Source: Mycobacterium sp. URHD0025 | GTDB lineage: Bacteria > Actinomycetota > Actinomycetes > Mycobacteriales > Mycobacteriaceae | NCBI RefSeq assembly: GCF_000426065.1 | Contig: NZ_AUEQ01000014.1 | Coordinates: forward strand, 124,001-188,000 | Direction: 5' to 3' | Length of the DNA stretch: 64,000 bases | Shown: in pieces, positions 40,712 to 49,115 of the stretch | Numbering within the stretch: the first letter of the stretch is position 1 | Layout of the letters: each line of letters begins with the position of its first letter | Notes under the pieces: generated by a model | Databases searched by the model: none | Told to the model about the DNA's origin: nothing | The model's input: the letters and a program-made list of their open reading frames with translations, nothing else | Made by a program: the position numbers and the translations under genes

Positions 40712-42052
40712 TCAGGAACCCCGGACGGCGATCCCCCGCAGCACGGTGTCGCGCGCCAGGATGAGCGCGTTTCGCGTGCCGATCTCCTGGAGGATGTTCT
40801 CCGGTATCCACTGCTCTCCGATGATGCAGCGGGTCAACATGTCGGCGGTAGGGCTGTCGATACGGATCTCGCCGGCACGAATCCCTTCGGACAGAAGCGC
40901 TTTCATCTGGCGAATACGTGTGGTGAATGACCATGCGGGATTTGCCGAATCCGGTGGGGATTGACGCAGCCACGCCAGTTGGATGCGAAACTCGTCGGGA
41001 AACTGGTCGAGTGCGTTGATGTTCAACCAGCTCAACGCATCGAGCTTTTCAACAGTCGTGGAGTCCGTCCGCACGATGGCGCCCCAGGCGCCGCCGACCT
41101 TGCGGCCGAACTCCAACATGATCGACATCAGCAGCTCGTCTTTCGAGCCGATGATGCGGTACACGGTCCCAGTACCCAATCCCGCGGCGGCCGCGATGTC
41201 CCGGATCGTCGTCATCTCATAGCCGCGTCGACCGAATTCCGTGCGCGCCACCGCACGCAGGTGCGCGGCCTTGAGGTCGCTGTCGTCCTCGGATTCGTCC
41301 CAACTGTTGATGACGGCTTGCGCCGCAGCGAAGGCTTCCGACCGGTCGAGATCTATGTCCGAGGGCGGAGCTGCGGCGAGACCTTGCAGAGCCAGCCGGC
41401 ACTTCAGCGTAGCCACTTGGTCGGTCGAGGCGTTGTGCCGGATGACGTCGAGGCCGACATGAAGCATGCTCTGGCACAGCCGGTCTGCCAGTGTGGGAAG
41501 GTCGAGATCGGACCGAATGTCACCGCTCCAGCGGCCGGCACGCAGCGCCTGCAACATTGCGGCCTGGATCTTCGACGGTTGGCGGGCAGTCAATTCGATG
41601 AGTTCGGGATCGCTGCTGGGGCCCTCGAAGAACGACATCTGCAGGGCGGCCCGATGCTCGACCGCGCACCGAGCGATCGCACATCCAAGCGCGGTGATCT
41701 GTTCGGCTGCGGGGCCGGCGTCAGGCTCGTCGAGGAGTTGCAAAGCGCTTTCGCCGATGCGATCCAGGTCAGCATGGTAGAGCCGGATCAGCTCGACAAG
41801 GATGGCTTCCTTCGATTCGAAGTGGTGATAGAGGCTGCCCGCGAGAATGCCTGCCGCATCGGCGATCTGTTGCAGTGAGCTGCGCAGCCCGGTGGAGGCG
41901 ATGACGGAGTTTGCGGTCCTCAGAATCTCGGTGCGCCGCGTGGCATCGACCGGAGATGAGTCAGATGCGTCGGTCAGCTTGGTCGCGCTCTGACTCTTCT
42001 TGGCCGCAGGACGGCCGCGTTTACCGTTCCCCGCCACAGTGTCGGCGGCCAT
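40712..42052 (-). CDS. Double-domain TetR-type regulator (Mce3R-like)
   Basis: A 446-residue protein holding two complete TetR units in tandem. The first HTH is SLQQIADAAGILAGSLYHHF (SKEAILVEL follows), the second is TTIRDIAAAAGLGTGTVYRI (SKDELLMSI follows), about 220 residues apart. Ordinary TetR proteins are near 200 residues and dimerise; this one is a single-chain pseudo-dimer and could read an asymmetric site. M. tuberculosis Mce3R has the same plan. It is flanked by a paired ACAD and an SDR, with an mce-type operon about 21 kb away. Its own operator is not evident. Confidence 0.92.
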   Translation of the reverse strand: MAADTVAGNGKRGRPAAKKSQSATKLTDASDSSPVDATRRTEILRTANSVIASTGLRSSLQQIADAAGILAGSLYHHFESKEAILVELIRLYHADLDRIGESALQLLDEPDAGPAAEQITALGCAIARCAVEHRAALQMSFFEGPSSDPELIELTARQPSKIQAAMLQALRAGRWSGDIRSDLDLPTLADRLCQSMLHVGLDVIRHNASTDQVATLKCRLALQGLAAAPPSDIDLDRSEAFAAAQAVINSWDESEDDSDLKAAHLRAVARTEFGRRGYEMTTIRDIAAAAGLGTGTVYRIIGSKDELLMSIMLEFGRKVGGAWGAIVRTDSTTVEKLDALSWLNINALDQFPDEFRIQLAWLRQSPPDSANPAWSFTTRIRQMKALLSEGIRAGEIRIDSPTADMLTRCIIGEQWIPENILQEIGTRNALILARDTVLRGIAVRGS

Positions 42053-42162
42053 CGTTAAGACACGCTTCGCTGAGCGAGCAGACGGGGCGAGCCGAGCAGG
42101 TGCGATGATCGGTGCACTGTGCTCCTCCTTCGTCTGCGTCGGTGCGGGACCGGAAACCGATC

Positions 42163-43149
42163 TTACCGATCGGCAACCGTGCTGCGGTGCTCCGGGAACG
42201 TGACATCGGCGTTGTCTGGCATGGCACTGATCCCGCGTCGATCACAAACCTGCAGGACCTCGTCGACGATGGAGTCCGGCACGATGAACCTGTCAGTGGA
42301 GGACAGTTCATCCAGATGACTCTCGATGTCTTCGGCCGCGGGTTCGCTGTCCGCGTCGGCCAACCAGCCGTCGCTCAGCCCGACGAAGACGCGGGCGTAG
42401 CGCCCGGCGCACGCCGAGTAATTGCGGTGAGTGAACGTGCAACTGCTGCTTGCCAGGAACGTCACCAGCGGTACGACCAGCTCGGGGCGTATGGCGCGCA
42501 TGAAGCCGGACTCGGCCAGGAAATTCTCGTCTCCGACGGTCTCGGTAACCATCCGCGAAAAGCCTGTGGGCAATACGGTATTGGAGCTGATGCCATGTGC
42601 GGCGCCTTCGATGGCGATGACATTGGAGAGGCCGACGAGCCCGGTTTTCGCGGCGGCGTAGTGGGCTTCCATCGGCTGGCCGAAATTACCCGCCGACGAG
42701 GAGATGAAAACGAACCGCCCGTAAGCCTGTTCCTGCATCACTTTGTATGCGGGCTGGCTCAGATAGAAGCCGCCGTCGAGATGGACTCGCAGCATGTGTC
42801 GCCAGTCGTCGGCGCTGAGTTGCTCGAACGGAATGCTGTTGAAGATGCCTGCGTTGCTGACCACGGCGTCGAGTCGGCCGAAGTTCTCGATTGCCGAGTC
42901 GACGATTGCCTGGCCGCCTGCCGCACTGTCCACCGAGTCGTACGATGCGACCGCCCGGCCGCCGGCTTTCGTTATCTCCTCGACCACCCGGTCGGCGACA
43001 CCGGTGTCCGACCCCACGCCGTGCATGGTGCCGCCGATATCGTTGACGACCACCGACGCGCCACGGCGAGCCAGATCACTGGCGTAGAGCCTGCCCAGTC
43101 CGCGTCCGGCTCCCGTCACCACGGCAACCCGGCCGGTGAAGTCGATCAT
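42163..43149 (-). CDS. Short-chain dehydrogenase (MFE-2-like)
   Basis: A 328-residue SDR with a C-terminal extension of about 70 residues. VTGAGRGLGRLYA is the cofactor motif, VVVNDIGGTMHG and FGRLDAVVSNAGIF are typical of the multifunctional-enzyme-2/17beta-HSD4 group, and the catalytic set is SSSAGNF with YAAAK. ATG 43149 follows GAGGAGTGCAAC. Its promoter (TTGACC, 17, TAGAGT) faces and overlaps that of the VWA gene. It may oxidise a 3-hydroxyacyl-CoA. Confidence 0.92.
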   Translation of the reverse strand: MIDFTGRVAVVTGAGRGLGRLYASDLARRGASVVVNDIGGTMHGVGSDTGVADRVVEEITKAGGRAVASYDSVDSAAGGQAIVDSAIENFGRLDAVVSNAGIFNSIPFEQLSADDWRHMLRVHLDGGFYLSQPAYKVMQEQAYGRFVFISSSAGNFGQPMEAHYAAAKTGLVGLSNVIAIEGAAHGISSNTVLPTGFSRMVTETVGDENFLAESGFMRAIRPELVVPLVTFLASSSCTFTHRNYSACAGRYARVFVGLSDGWLADADSEPAAEDIESHLDELSSTDRFIVPDSIVDEVLQVCDRRGISAMPDNADVTFPEHRSTVADR

Positions 43150-43182
43150 GTTGCACTCCTCGTTGATTCGCATCGCGTTTGA

Positions 43183-43230
43183 TTGACTCCGGTCGCGGCG
43201 AACTCTACGGTGGAACAGATATTTGGTCAA
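43183..43230. promoter_or_regulatory. Face-to-face promoters with a shared operator
   Basis: Plus strand: TTGACT (43183-43188), 17 bases, TACGGT (43206-43211). Minus strand: TTGACC (complement of 43225-43230), 17 bases, TAGAGT (complement of 43202-43207). GAACAGATATTTGGTC (43213-43228) lies just downstream of the plus -10 and across the minus -35, so one bound protein could block both. Confidence 0.7.
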
Positions 43231-43261
43231 AGAGTCATCTGGTGGGTCCGGAGGTGGTCGG

Positions 43262-44959
43262 GTGTCGGATAGCGGCAATGGTGACCGGTTCTCCGGTCTG
43301 GGCATGCTGGCGTCCGCGCTCGCAGGCCGCCCAGTTGCGGTGGCTACGGCCGAGACGGGAGCCCCGCCGTGGACCGATGGCGAAACCATCTTCCTCGACA
43401 CTTCCGTGCCGGCGCGCAGGCAACTCGAATCAGTGGCCATCCAGGCGTCGTTGATCGCTGCGGGCAGCCTGGCCCCGGCGGTGGTCGGCGCCATGGTTCG
43501 CCGTCCCCGGTTGGCGAAGCGCTATCTGGCCGTCGAGGGGCACCGGGCACTCGTGGCGAACGACGCGCTGCTGCCGGGTAGCCTCGGCGCGCTGGCCGAC
43601 CACGCCATCGGCGGTCGAAGTGATTCGGCCACAAGCTCGTTGGCCACCGCCTCGGGCAAGGAAGCGCTCGACGATCCACCCGCGGTGTTCGGCGTCATCC
43701 GGCCGAAGAAAGTGCTGGCTGCCAGCAGTCGTGCCGTCCGCCAGGCAGACCACGAGACGGCCGGCCATGTCCCGCGACGACGCGACAGCAAGTGGGCACT
43801 TGCCGAGCTTGACGACGGCGAGGTCGACGACACCGACGAACCCGACCTGTTCACCAGCCCTGTCGGAGGGGGCGGTGCCATCGGAAAATGGCTGAAGAAG
43901 ATGTTGTCCTCGGTGCGGAAGACCGGCAGCGGTGGTGGGCCACCCGGCGCCGACTCACCGACACATCACGTCAACCGGGCCAAGAGCGGCGCAAACGCGG
44001 TGTCGTCGTTGGCTTCCGCTGAGGCCGAGGATGGAAAGTACGGAGCCGACATCGAAACCGATGGCGTCACCTATCCCGAGTGGGACGTCAATCGCAAGAG
44101 TTACCGGCCGGACTGGTGCACGGTGCGGGAGGTTGCGCCGCGGGTGAAAGCGTCGACTTCGCAGGCCGTCGACACCGCCATCGGAGTACGACGGGCGCTC
44201 GCGCGCCTCGGCATGGGCCTGCACCGTCGCCATCGCCAGTCGCAAGGAGACGACATCGACATCGATGCCGCCATCGAGGCGCGGGTAGAAGCGAGGGCGC
44301 GGACGGTGCCGGACGAGGCCGTCTACCTTGACAGCCTGCGTCGCCGCCGCGACCTTTCGGTGCTGGTGTTGCTCGACGTCTCTGGTTCCGCCGGCGAGCC
44401 GGGCACCCTCGGGCGCACCGTGCATCAGCAGCAGCGGGATGCGGTGGCCAACCTGACTGTGGCGTTACACGACCTTGGTGACCGGGTCGGGCTGTACGCC
44501 TACTTCTCGCAGGGGCGCAAGGCCGTGAGCATGGTGCCCGTCAAGCGATTTGACGATCGCCTGGACGCCCGGGTGATCATGAAGCTCAACAGCCTCGAGC
44601 CCGGGGCCTACTCGCGGCTGGGCGCTGCAATTCGCCACGGCTCGGCGGTGTTGGAGTCCGGCGGCGGTACCTCCCGCCGGCTCCTGGTGGTGGTATCCGA
44701 CGGGCTGGCCTACGACCACGGTTACGAGCGGTCCTACGGCGCCGCGGACGCCCGCCGCGCATTGGCCGAGGCACGGCGCCGGGGAATCGGCTGCGTGTGC
44801 CTGACTGTGGGTGCGAGCACCGACGTCACCGCCATGCGAAGAGTGTTCGGCAGCGCGGCACACGCGATGATCGGCCACCCCGACCAACTTGCGGGTGTGA
44901 TCGGCCCGCTGTTTCGTTCGGCTCTGCGGGCAGCTGAGGTTCGGCGGAGGGTGGCCTGA
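43262..44959 (+). CDS. VWA-domain protein, NorD/CbbO-like
   Basis: A 565-residue protein starting at GTG 43262 after GGAGG. The C-terminal von Willebrand factor A domain begins near residue 350 (LSVLVLLDVSGSAGEPG) with the metal site DxSGS; a Thr and an Asp (VVVSDGLAYDHGYE) complete it. The N-terminal and central parts are low complexity and acidic (LDDGEVDDTDEPDLF) with a Gly-rich linker. The pattern is that of NorD/CbbO proteins, which pair with a MoxR ATPase to activate a metalloenzyme. The partner gene follows at once. No nor or cbb genes are near. Confidence 0.88.
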   Translation: MSDSGNGDRFSGLGMLASALAGRPVAVATAETGAPPWTDGETIFLDTSVPARRQLESVAIQASLIAAGSLAPAVVGAMVRRPRLAKRYLAVEGHRALVANDALLPGSLGALADHAIGGRSDSATSSLATASGKEALDDPPAVFGVIRPKKVLAASSRAVRQADHETAGHVPRRRDSKWALAELDDGEVDDTDEPDLFTSPVGGGGAIGKWLKKMLSSVRKTGSGGGPPGADSPTHHVNRAKSGANAVSSLASAEAEDGKYGADIETDGVTYPEWDVNRKSYRPDWCTVREVAPRVKASTSQAVDTAIGVRRALARLGMGLHRRHRQSQGDDIDIDAAIEARVEARARTVPDEAVYLDSLRRRRDLSVLVLLDVSGSAGEPGTLGRTVHQQQRDAVANLTVALHDLGDRVGLYAYFSQGRKAVSMVPVKRFDDRLDARVIMKLNSLEPGAYSRLGAAIRHGSAVLESGGGTSRRLLVVVSDGLAYDHGYERSYGAADARRALAEARRRGIGCVCLTVGASTDVTAMRRVFGSAAHAMIGHPDQLAGVIGPLFRSALRAAEVRRRVA

Positions 44960-45037
44960 CGTTTGCTGAAGATGCGTTGTCACAGAACGCAATTGATGAA
45001 CGATATCCGCTGCGGAGCGGGGCGAGGAAGGGAAGCC

Positions 45038-45898
45038 GTGGCCAGCGAAACAGTGTCTGCACTCGGGCTCGCATGTCAGGACGGCACGCAGTCCCAGGTC
45101 GTTACGGACCGGCCCTACTACGTGCCGGTCGGCAAGGAAGAGGAGGTGTTCAAGGCGGCCTACCGCCAAGGCCTTTCACTGCTTTTGAAGGGTCCGACAG
45201 GGTGCGGCAAGACGCGCTTCGTGGAGGCGATGGCGCACGACCTGGGCCGGCCGCTGATCACCGTCGCTTGCCACGACGACCTCACCACCGCCGACCTTGT
45301 CGGTCGGTTTCTGCTGCAGGGCGACGAGACGGTCTGGGTGGACGGCCCGCTGACCCGCGCGGTGCGTGAGGGCGCGATCTGTTACCTCGACGAGGTGGTC
45401 GAAGCCCGCCAAGACACCACTGTGGTGTTGCACCCCCTCGCCGACCATCGCCGCCAGCTGCCGATCGAGCGCCTCGGTGTCACGCTGGACGCGGCGCCGG
45501 GGTTCGGTCTGGTTGTGTCCTACAACCCCGGCTACCAAAGCGTTCTCAAAGACCTCAAGGACTCGACGCGCCAGCGGATGGTGGCCATCGAGTTCGGTTT
45601 TCCGGCCCCCGAACTCGAAGAGGGCATCATCGCGCACGAGGCGGGAGTGGGTCATTCCACCGCTGCCGAGTTGGTGCGCTTCGGGCAGGCGATCCGGCGC
45701 CTGGAGACCGGTGGCCTGCGCGAAGTCGCGTCGACCCGCGTGCTGATCGCGGCCGGGCGCTTGGTCGTCGAGGGTCTGTCCATTGCCATGGCCGCCAGGG
45801 TTGCGATCGCCGGACCGCTGACCGATGACGTCGCGGTGGGCCGTGGTCTGCACGAGTTGATCGACGTCTACCTGGGCGGATCGGCACCTGGTGATTGA
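45038..45898 (+). CDS. MoxR-family AAA+ ATPase, NorQ/CbbQ-like
   Basis: A 286-residue AAA+ ATPase. GTG 45038 was chosen for its AGGAAGGG site, although the frame is open back to 44963. Walker A is KGPTGCGKT, Walker B is ICYLDEVVEA, sensor 1 is VVSYNPGYQS, and STRQRMVAIEF carries the Arg finger region. NorQ/CbbQ hexamers use a VWA partner to remodel a target enzyme, so this and the gene before it form one chaperone. Its stop overlaps the -35 box of the next promoter. Confidence 0.92.
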   Translation: MASETVSALGLACQDGTQSQVVTDRPYYVPVGKEEEVFKAAYRQGLSLLLKGPTGCGKTRFVEAMAHDLGRPLITVACHDDLTTADLVGRFLLQGDETVWVDGPLTRAVREGAICYLDEVVEARQDTTVVLHPLADHRRQLPIERLGVTLDAAPGFGLVVSYNPGYQSVLKDLKDSTRQRMVAIEFGFPAPELEEGIIAHEAGVGHSTAAELVRFGQAIRRLETGGLREVASTRVLIAAGRLVVEGLSIAMAARVAIAGPLTDDVAVGRGLHELIDVYLGGSAPGD

Positions 45899-45941
45899 CG
45901 CAGTGCACCACCCCGGTTACGTTCAGAACAAATATTAGGTC
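45895..45941 (+). promoter_or_regulatory. Promoter with the same downstream element as 43183-43230
   Basis: TTGACG (45895-45900), 17 bases, TACGTT (45918-45923), followed by GAACAAATATTAGGTC (45926-45941). The -35, spacer length, -10 and downstream element all match those of the VWA promoter. The element is imperfectly palindromic around AATATT. Confidence 0.7.
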
Positions 45942-45984
45942 GACCCCGAGTTCCTGCGACGAACGCCCGTACCATGGAGGTCAG

Positions 45985-47100
45985 ATGTCATACGAGAGCA
46001 CCGCGGAGCCCATCAAGGTCGGTTACCTGATGGACTTCACATTGCCGCCAGGCTTTCCGGACGAGCTACGGGCTTCATTCACGCAGACCTTTGACCTGGT
46101 GTTCGAGGAGGCCGTAGAGCAAGGATTGATGGACCGGCCGGTGCAGATGATCTACCGCGAGGTGGAAGGGCTGCCGAAGGGCACGGTGAAGGCGGTGATC
46201 GACGCCTACGGCGAACTCGTGGACGAGGGAGCTCTGGTGGTGTTCGGACCCAACATCACCGACAACTGTGTGCCGCTACGGGAAGCGATCGAGGAGCACT
46301 TCAAAGTCCCGGCCATCAGTGTCACGGGCACCGACGACTGGCTCGGCGAGTGGACATTCGCCTTTCCTCAAGGCTCGATGACGGACGAACCCATCTTTCT
46401 GGCGGATCTCGTGGCGAAACGCGGCCTGACCGAGATCGGTGTCCTGGTCGAGCAGAGCCTCATCGGTGACAGCTACCTGAAGAATCTGCGAACTGCATGT
46501 GCCCGCAAGGGCATTCGGATTGTTGCCGAAGCTGCGATCGCCCAGACCGCCCAGGACATCAATGCCGCGGTCAGCACGCTGCACGAGTCGAAGGCCGAGG
46601 CGATCGTGCATCTCGGTTTCGGTTTCGGCATTGTCTTCATCAACCCGGCGCTAGAGGCGGTCAACTGGGATCCGCCGCGGTTCACCACCACCGCATTCCA
46701 GAATGCCTGGGTCAACCCGATCATGTGGAACGCCTTTCTGGGCTGGATAGGCGTCGATCAGTACGACGAGGGCAACCTGGTCGGGCAAGCCTGGCTGGAT
46801 CGGTATGCCAAGCGGTACAGCGGCAGCCGTCCCGAGTACTGCGTGTCGGTGGTCAACCACGACGTCGCTGCCACACTGGTCCGCGCCTTCACGGACGCAC
46901 ACCCGCTGAGCCCACGCGGCGTCAAAGAAGCGCTCGAACGCGTGAAGATGATGCCGGCGGCTTCTGGCGCACCCGGAACCCGGGTGTCCCTGGGGAAGTG
47001 GACCCGGCGTGCGTGGATGGGATCGGGGTATCTGGTCGCCCGCGCGCTCGACGTGGACGGCGTCAATTCGCACCTGGTCGACCGTTTCGGGGATGAATAA
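45985..47100 (+). CDS. Type-1 substrate-binding-protein fold (Peripla_BP_6-like), no signal peptide
   Basis: A 371-residue protein that resembles the Leu/Ile/Val-type ligand-binding proteins of ABC transporters: IKVGYLMDFTLPPGF, ALVVFGPNITDNCVPLREA, VPAISVTGTDDW, GLTEIGVLVEQSLIGDSYL. ATG 45985 follows GGAGG, and the N-terminus MSYESTAEPIKVGYLMDF has no hydrophobic leader or lipobox. There are no permease or ATPase genes nearby. It is therefore probably cytosolic and could act as a ligand sensor or enzyme-like binding protein, as AmiC does. Overlaps the next gene. Confidence 0.85.
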   Translation: MSYESTAEPIKVGYLMDFTLPPGFPDELRASFTQTFDLVFEEAVEQGLMDRPVQMIYREVEGLPKGTVKAVIDAYGELVDEGALVVFGPNITDNCVPLREAIEEHFKVPAISVTGTDDWLGEWTFAFPQGSMTDEPIFLADLVAKRGLTEIGVLVEQSLIGDSYLKNLRTACARKGIRIVAEAAIAQTAQDINAAVSTLHESKAEAIVHLGFGFGIVFINPALEAVNWDPPRFTTTAFQNAWVNPIMWNAFLGWIGVDQYDEGNLVGQAWLDRYAKRYSGSRPEYCVSVVNHDVAATLVRAFTDAHPLSPRGVKEALERVKMMPAASGAPGTRVSLGKWTRRAWMGSGYLVARALDVDGVNSHLVDRFGDE

Positions 47101-48232
47101 CGTGACGACGCAGAAATCGCTACCGCCCGACACCCGGGTCGAGCGGCCGGCGCGCAAAGGTCCCAACTGGGGCCGAGTGATCTCCCTGGTCGCGTGGCTG
47201 GGCTTCCTGGGGTTGTTCGCCGCCGTCGGGCGCACCGACGTCGACCCGCGGGTGGCCAACCCGAACGTCGACGGGCGGCCCCGGCCGGTCGGATTCCTGA
47301 CGGGATTCGATCACTGGCAGGTCATCCCGCAGGCCGGCGCCTTGATCATGGTCCTGGGCCTGTCCGTCGTGTTCATCCGTGGCTGGCGGAAGAGCCCAGG
47401 CAGTCCGGTGCTGCTGATGGTCCTGGTGACGACGCTGATCGTCTGGCAAGACCCGATCATGAACTGGTCGCCATACGCGGTGTACAACCCGATCTTGTTG
47501 CACTGGCCGGAATCCTGGCCGTTGATCATGATGTCGCCGACCGTCGAACCGTTCATCGTGTTCGGATACGTGACCTTCTACTTCGGCCCTTACTTCCCGG
47601 CCATCTGGATCCTGCGCAAGTTGCAGGCCAAGCGCGGCGCGGAGGCGTTCGTCACCCGGCACCCGCTGATCAGCCTGGGTGGCCTGGTGCTGGTGATCGG
47701 CTTCATCTTCGACGCCATGCTGGAGATGAGCTTGGTGCGTACCGGGCTGTACATCTACTCGCAGGCCATCCCGTTCGGAACGTTGTTCCCGGGCAGTACC
47801 TTCCAGTTCCCGTTGATCTGGGAGTCGCTCTCGGTGACCTTCGTGATGATCCCGGCGGCGATTCTGGTGTACCGCGACGACACCGGAAGGTCGGTGGCGG
47901 AGAAGCTCGCCGCGAAGGCAAGGCTGTTCCCGACCAAGCCGGTCCTCGGCACATTCCTGGTGATGTTCGCGATCATCAATGTGTCGTACTTCGCCTACGG
48001 CGGCTGGTTCTGGGCGATCAAGGCCAGCGGGTTGGCCACCTCCGTCGCCTGCCCGTGGCCGTATCCGGAGGCCAAGGTCTATGACCCACAAGGGTTTTAC
48101 CGGGCGAACGGAGTCGAGGGGCCTTACTCCGTGGGCAAGTGGTCCACTTGGCAGCAAGGGCCGGCCCGCGACCCCGACGTCGAGTTGGGGTCGAAGAGCA
48201 ACCGGTGCGCGACGGGTGGCCAGGATGGCTGA
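47093..48232 (+). CDS. AveC-like polytopic membrane protein
   Basis: About 379 residues with some six to seven membrane helices (VISLVAWLGFLGLFAAV, AGALIMVLGLSVVFI, VLLMVLVTTLIVW, EPFIVFGYVTFYF, LISLGGLVLVIGFIF, LGTFLVMFAIINVSYFAY). WQDPIMNWSPYAVYNP and HWPESWPL are signature blocks of the spirocyclase AveC family, where AveC closes and dehydrates the avermectin spiroketal. ATG 47093 overlaps the binding-protein stop; GTG 47102 is an alternative. It also overlaps the next SDR by eight bases. The family call is from memory and moderately sure. Confidence 0.78.
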   Translation: MNNVTTQKSLPPDTRVERPARKGPNWGRVISLVAWLGFLGLFAAVGRTDVDPRVANPNVDGRPRPVGFLTGFDHWQVIPQAGALIMVLGLSVVFIRGWRKSPGSPVLLMVLVTTLIVWQDPIMNWSPYAVYNPILLHWPESWPLIMMSPTVEPFIVFGYVTFYFGPYFPAIWILRKLQAKRGAEAFVTRHPLISLGGLVLVIGFIFDAMLEMSLVRTGLYIYSQAIPFGTLFPGSTFQFPLIWESLSVTFVMIPAAILVYRDDTGRSVAEKLAAKARLFPTKPVLGTFLVMFAIINVSYFAYGGWFWAIKASGLATSVACPWPYPEAKVYDPQGFYRANGVEGPYSVGKWSTWQQGPARDPDVELGSKSNRCATGGQDG

Positions 48233-49115
48233 GCGTCGGGCTGTCGTCATCACCGGGGCATCCCGCGGGCTTGGCTTCGCATCGACCGCGCGCCTTTATC
48301 GCGAGGGGTGGCACGTGGTCGCTGCGATGCGTACGCCCGAGCGGGGAATGGCGTTGTTGCGCGAGGCGACAGGAGCTGGTGAGGGTGACGACAGGCTGAT
48401 CGGCGTCCAGCTGGACCTCACCGACGCCGCCTCGATCGCCGCGGCAGCCAAGACGATCGAAGCGGCCGTCGGCGCACCGCATGCGTTGGTGCACAACGCC
48501 GGTATCTCGGCGGCGGGAATGGTCGAGGAGACCTCCCCCGACCTCTGGGAGCGCATGTTCGCCACGAACATCTTCGGCCCGGTGGCGCTCACCAAGGCGC
48601 TTCTACCGTCCATGCGAAAGGCCGGCCGCGGTCGCATCGTGTTGATCTCCAGCGCTGCGGGTGTGCGCGGAATGCCTGCCACCGCGCCGTATTCCGCGGT
48701 CAAGGGGGCGCTGGAGCGGTGGGGTGAATCGATGGCCGGCGAGGTGGCACCGTTCGGTATCGGTGTGACGATCCTGGTCACCGGGACCTACGACACCGAG
48801 ATCATCACCGACGCGGGAACGACGGACGACCGTGATCTGGACGGGCCCTACGCTGCCCACCACCGCACGATGGACAAGCGCGGGCGGGCGATGATGAAGC
48901 GCGCGGCCAGGCCACCCGAGAAGTTCGCCGAAGGCCTGGTGAAAGCGCTCGCCAGCTCGAAACCGTTCGTGAGGACAGCTGTCGGGCCCGATGCCCGAAT
49001 GCTGTTGATCGGCAACCGGTTACTGCCGGCGTCGGGTCTGCATCAGATGACCCGGCTGATGATGGGCATTCCGCGGTTCGGCGCACTGCGAGGAGAAGAC
49101 ACACACCATGGCTGA
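48225..49115 (+). CDS. Short-chain dehydrogenase/reductase
   Basis: A 296-residue SDR. VVITGASRGLGFASTARL, LDLTDA, VHNAGIS, Ser in LISSAAG and YSAVKGALERWGESM are clear. The C-terminal part (RAMMKRAARPPEKFAEGLVK) and the LVTGTYDT in place of the usual PG-T motif resemble the all-trans-retinol/17beta-HSD-like subgroup acting on hydrophobic alcohols. It overlaps both neighbours by eight bases, so it is coupled to the AveC-like protein before it and the ALDH after it. Confidence 0.92.
   Translation: MAERRAVVITGASRGLGFASTARLYREGWHVVAAMRTPERGMALLREATGAGEGDDRLIGVQLDLTDAASIAAAAKTIEAAVGAPHALVHNAGISAAGMVEETSPDLWERMFATNIFGPVALTKALLPSMRKAGRGRIVLISSAAGVRGMPATAPYSAVKGALERWGESMAGEVAPFGIGVTILVTGTYDTEIITDAGTTDDRDLDGPYAAHHRTMDKRGRAMMKRAARPPEKFAEGLVKALASSKPFVRTAVGPDARMLLIGNRLLPASGLHQMTRLMMGIPRFGALRGEDTHHG

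Noticed and set aside
45985..47100. Component of an ABC transporter
   Set aside because: No signal peptide, lipobox, permease or ATPase gene is present.
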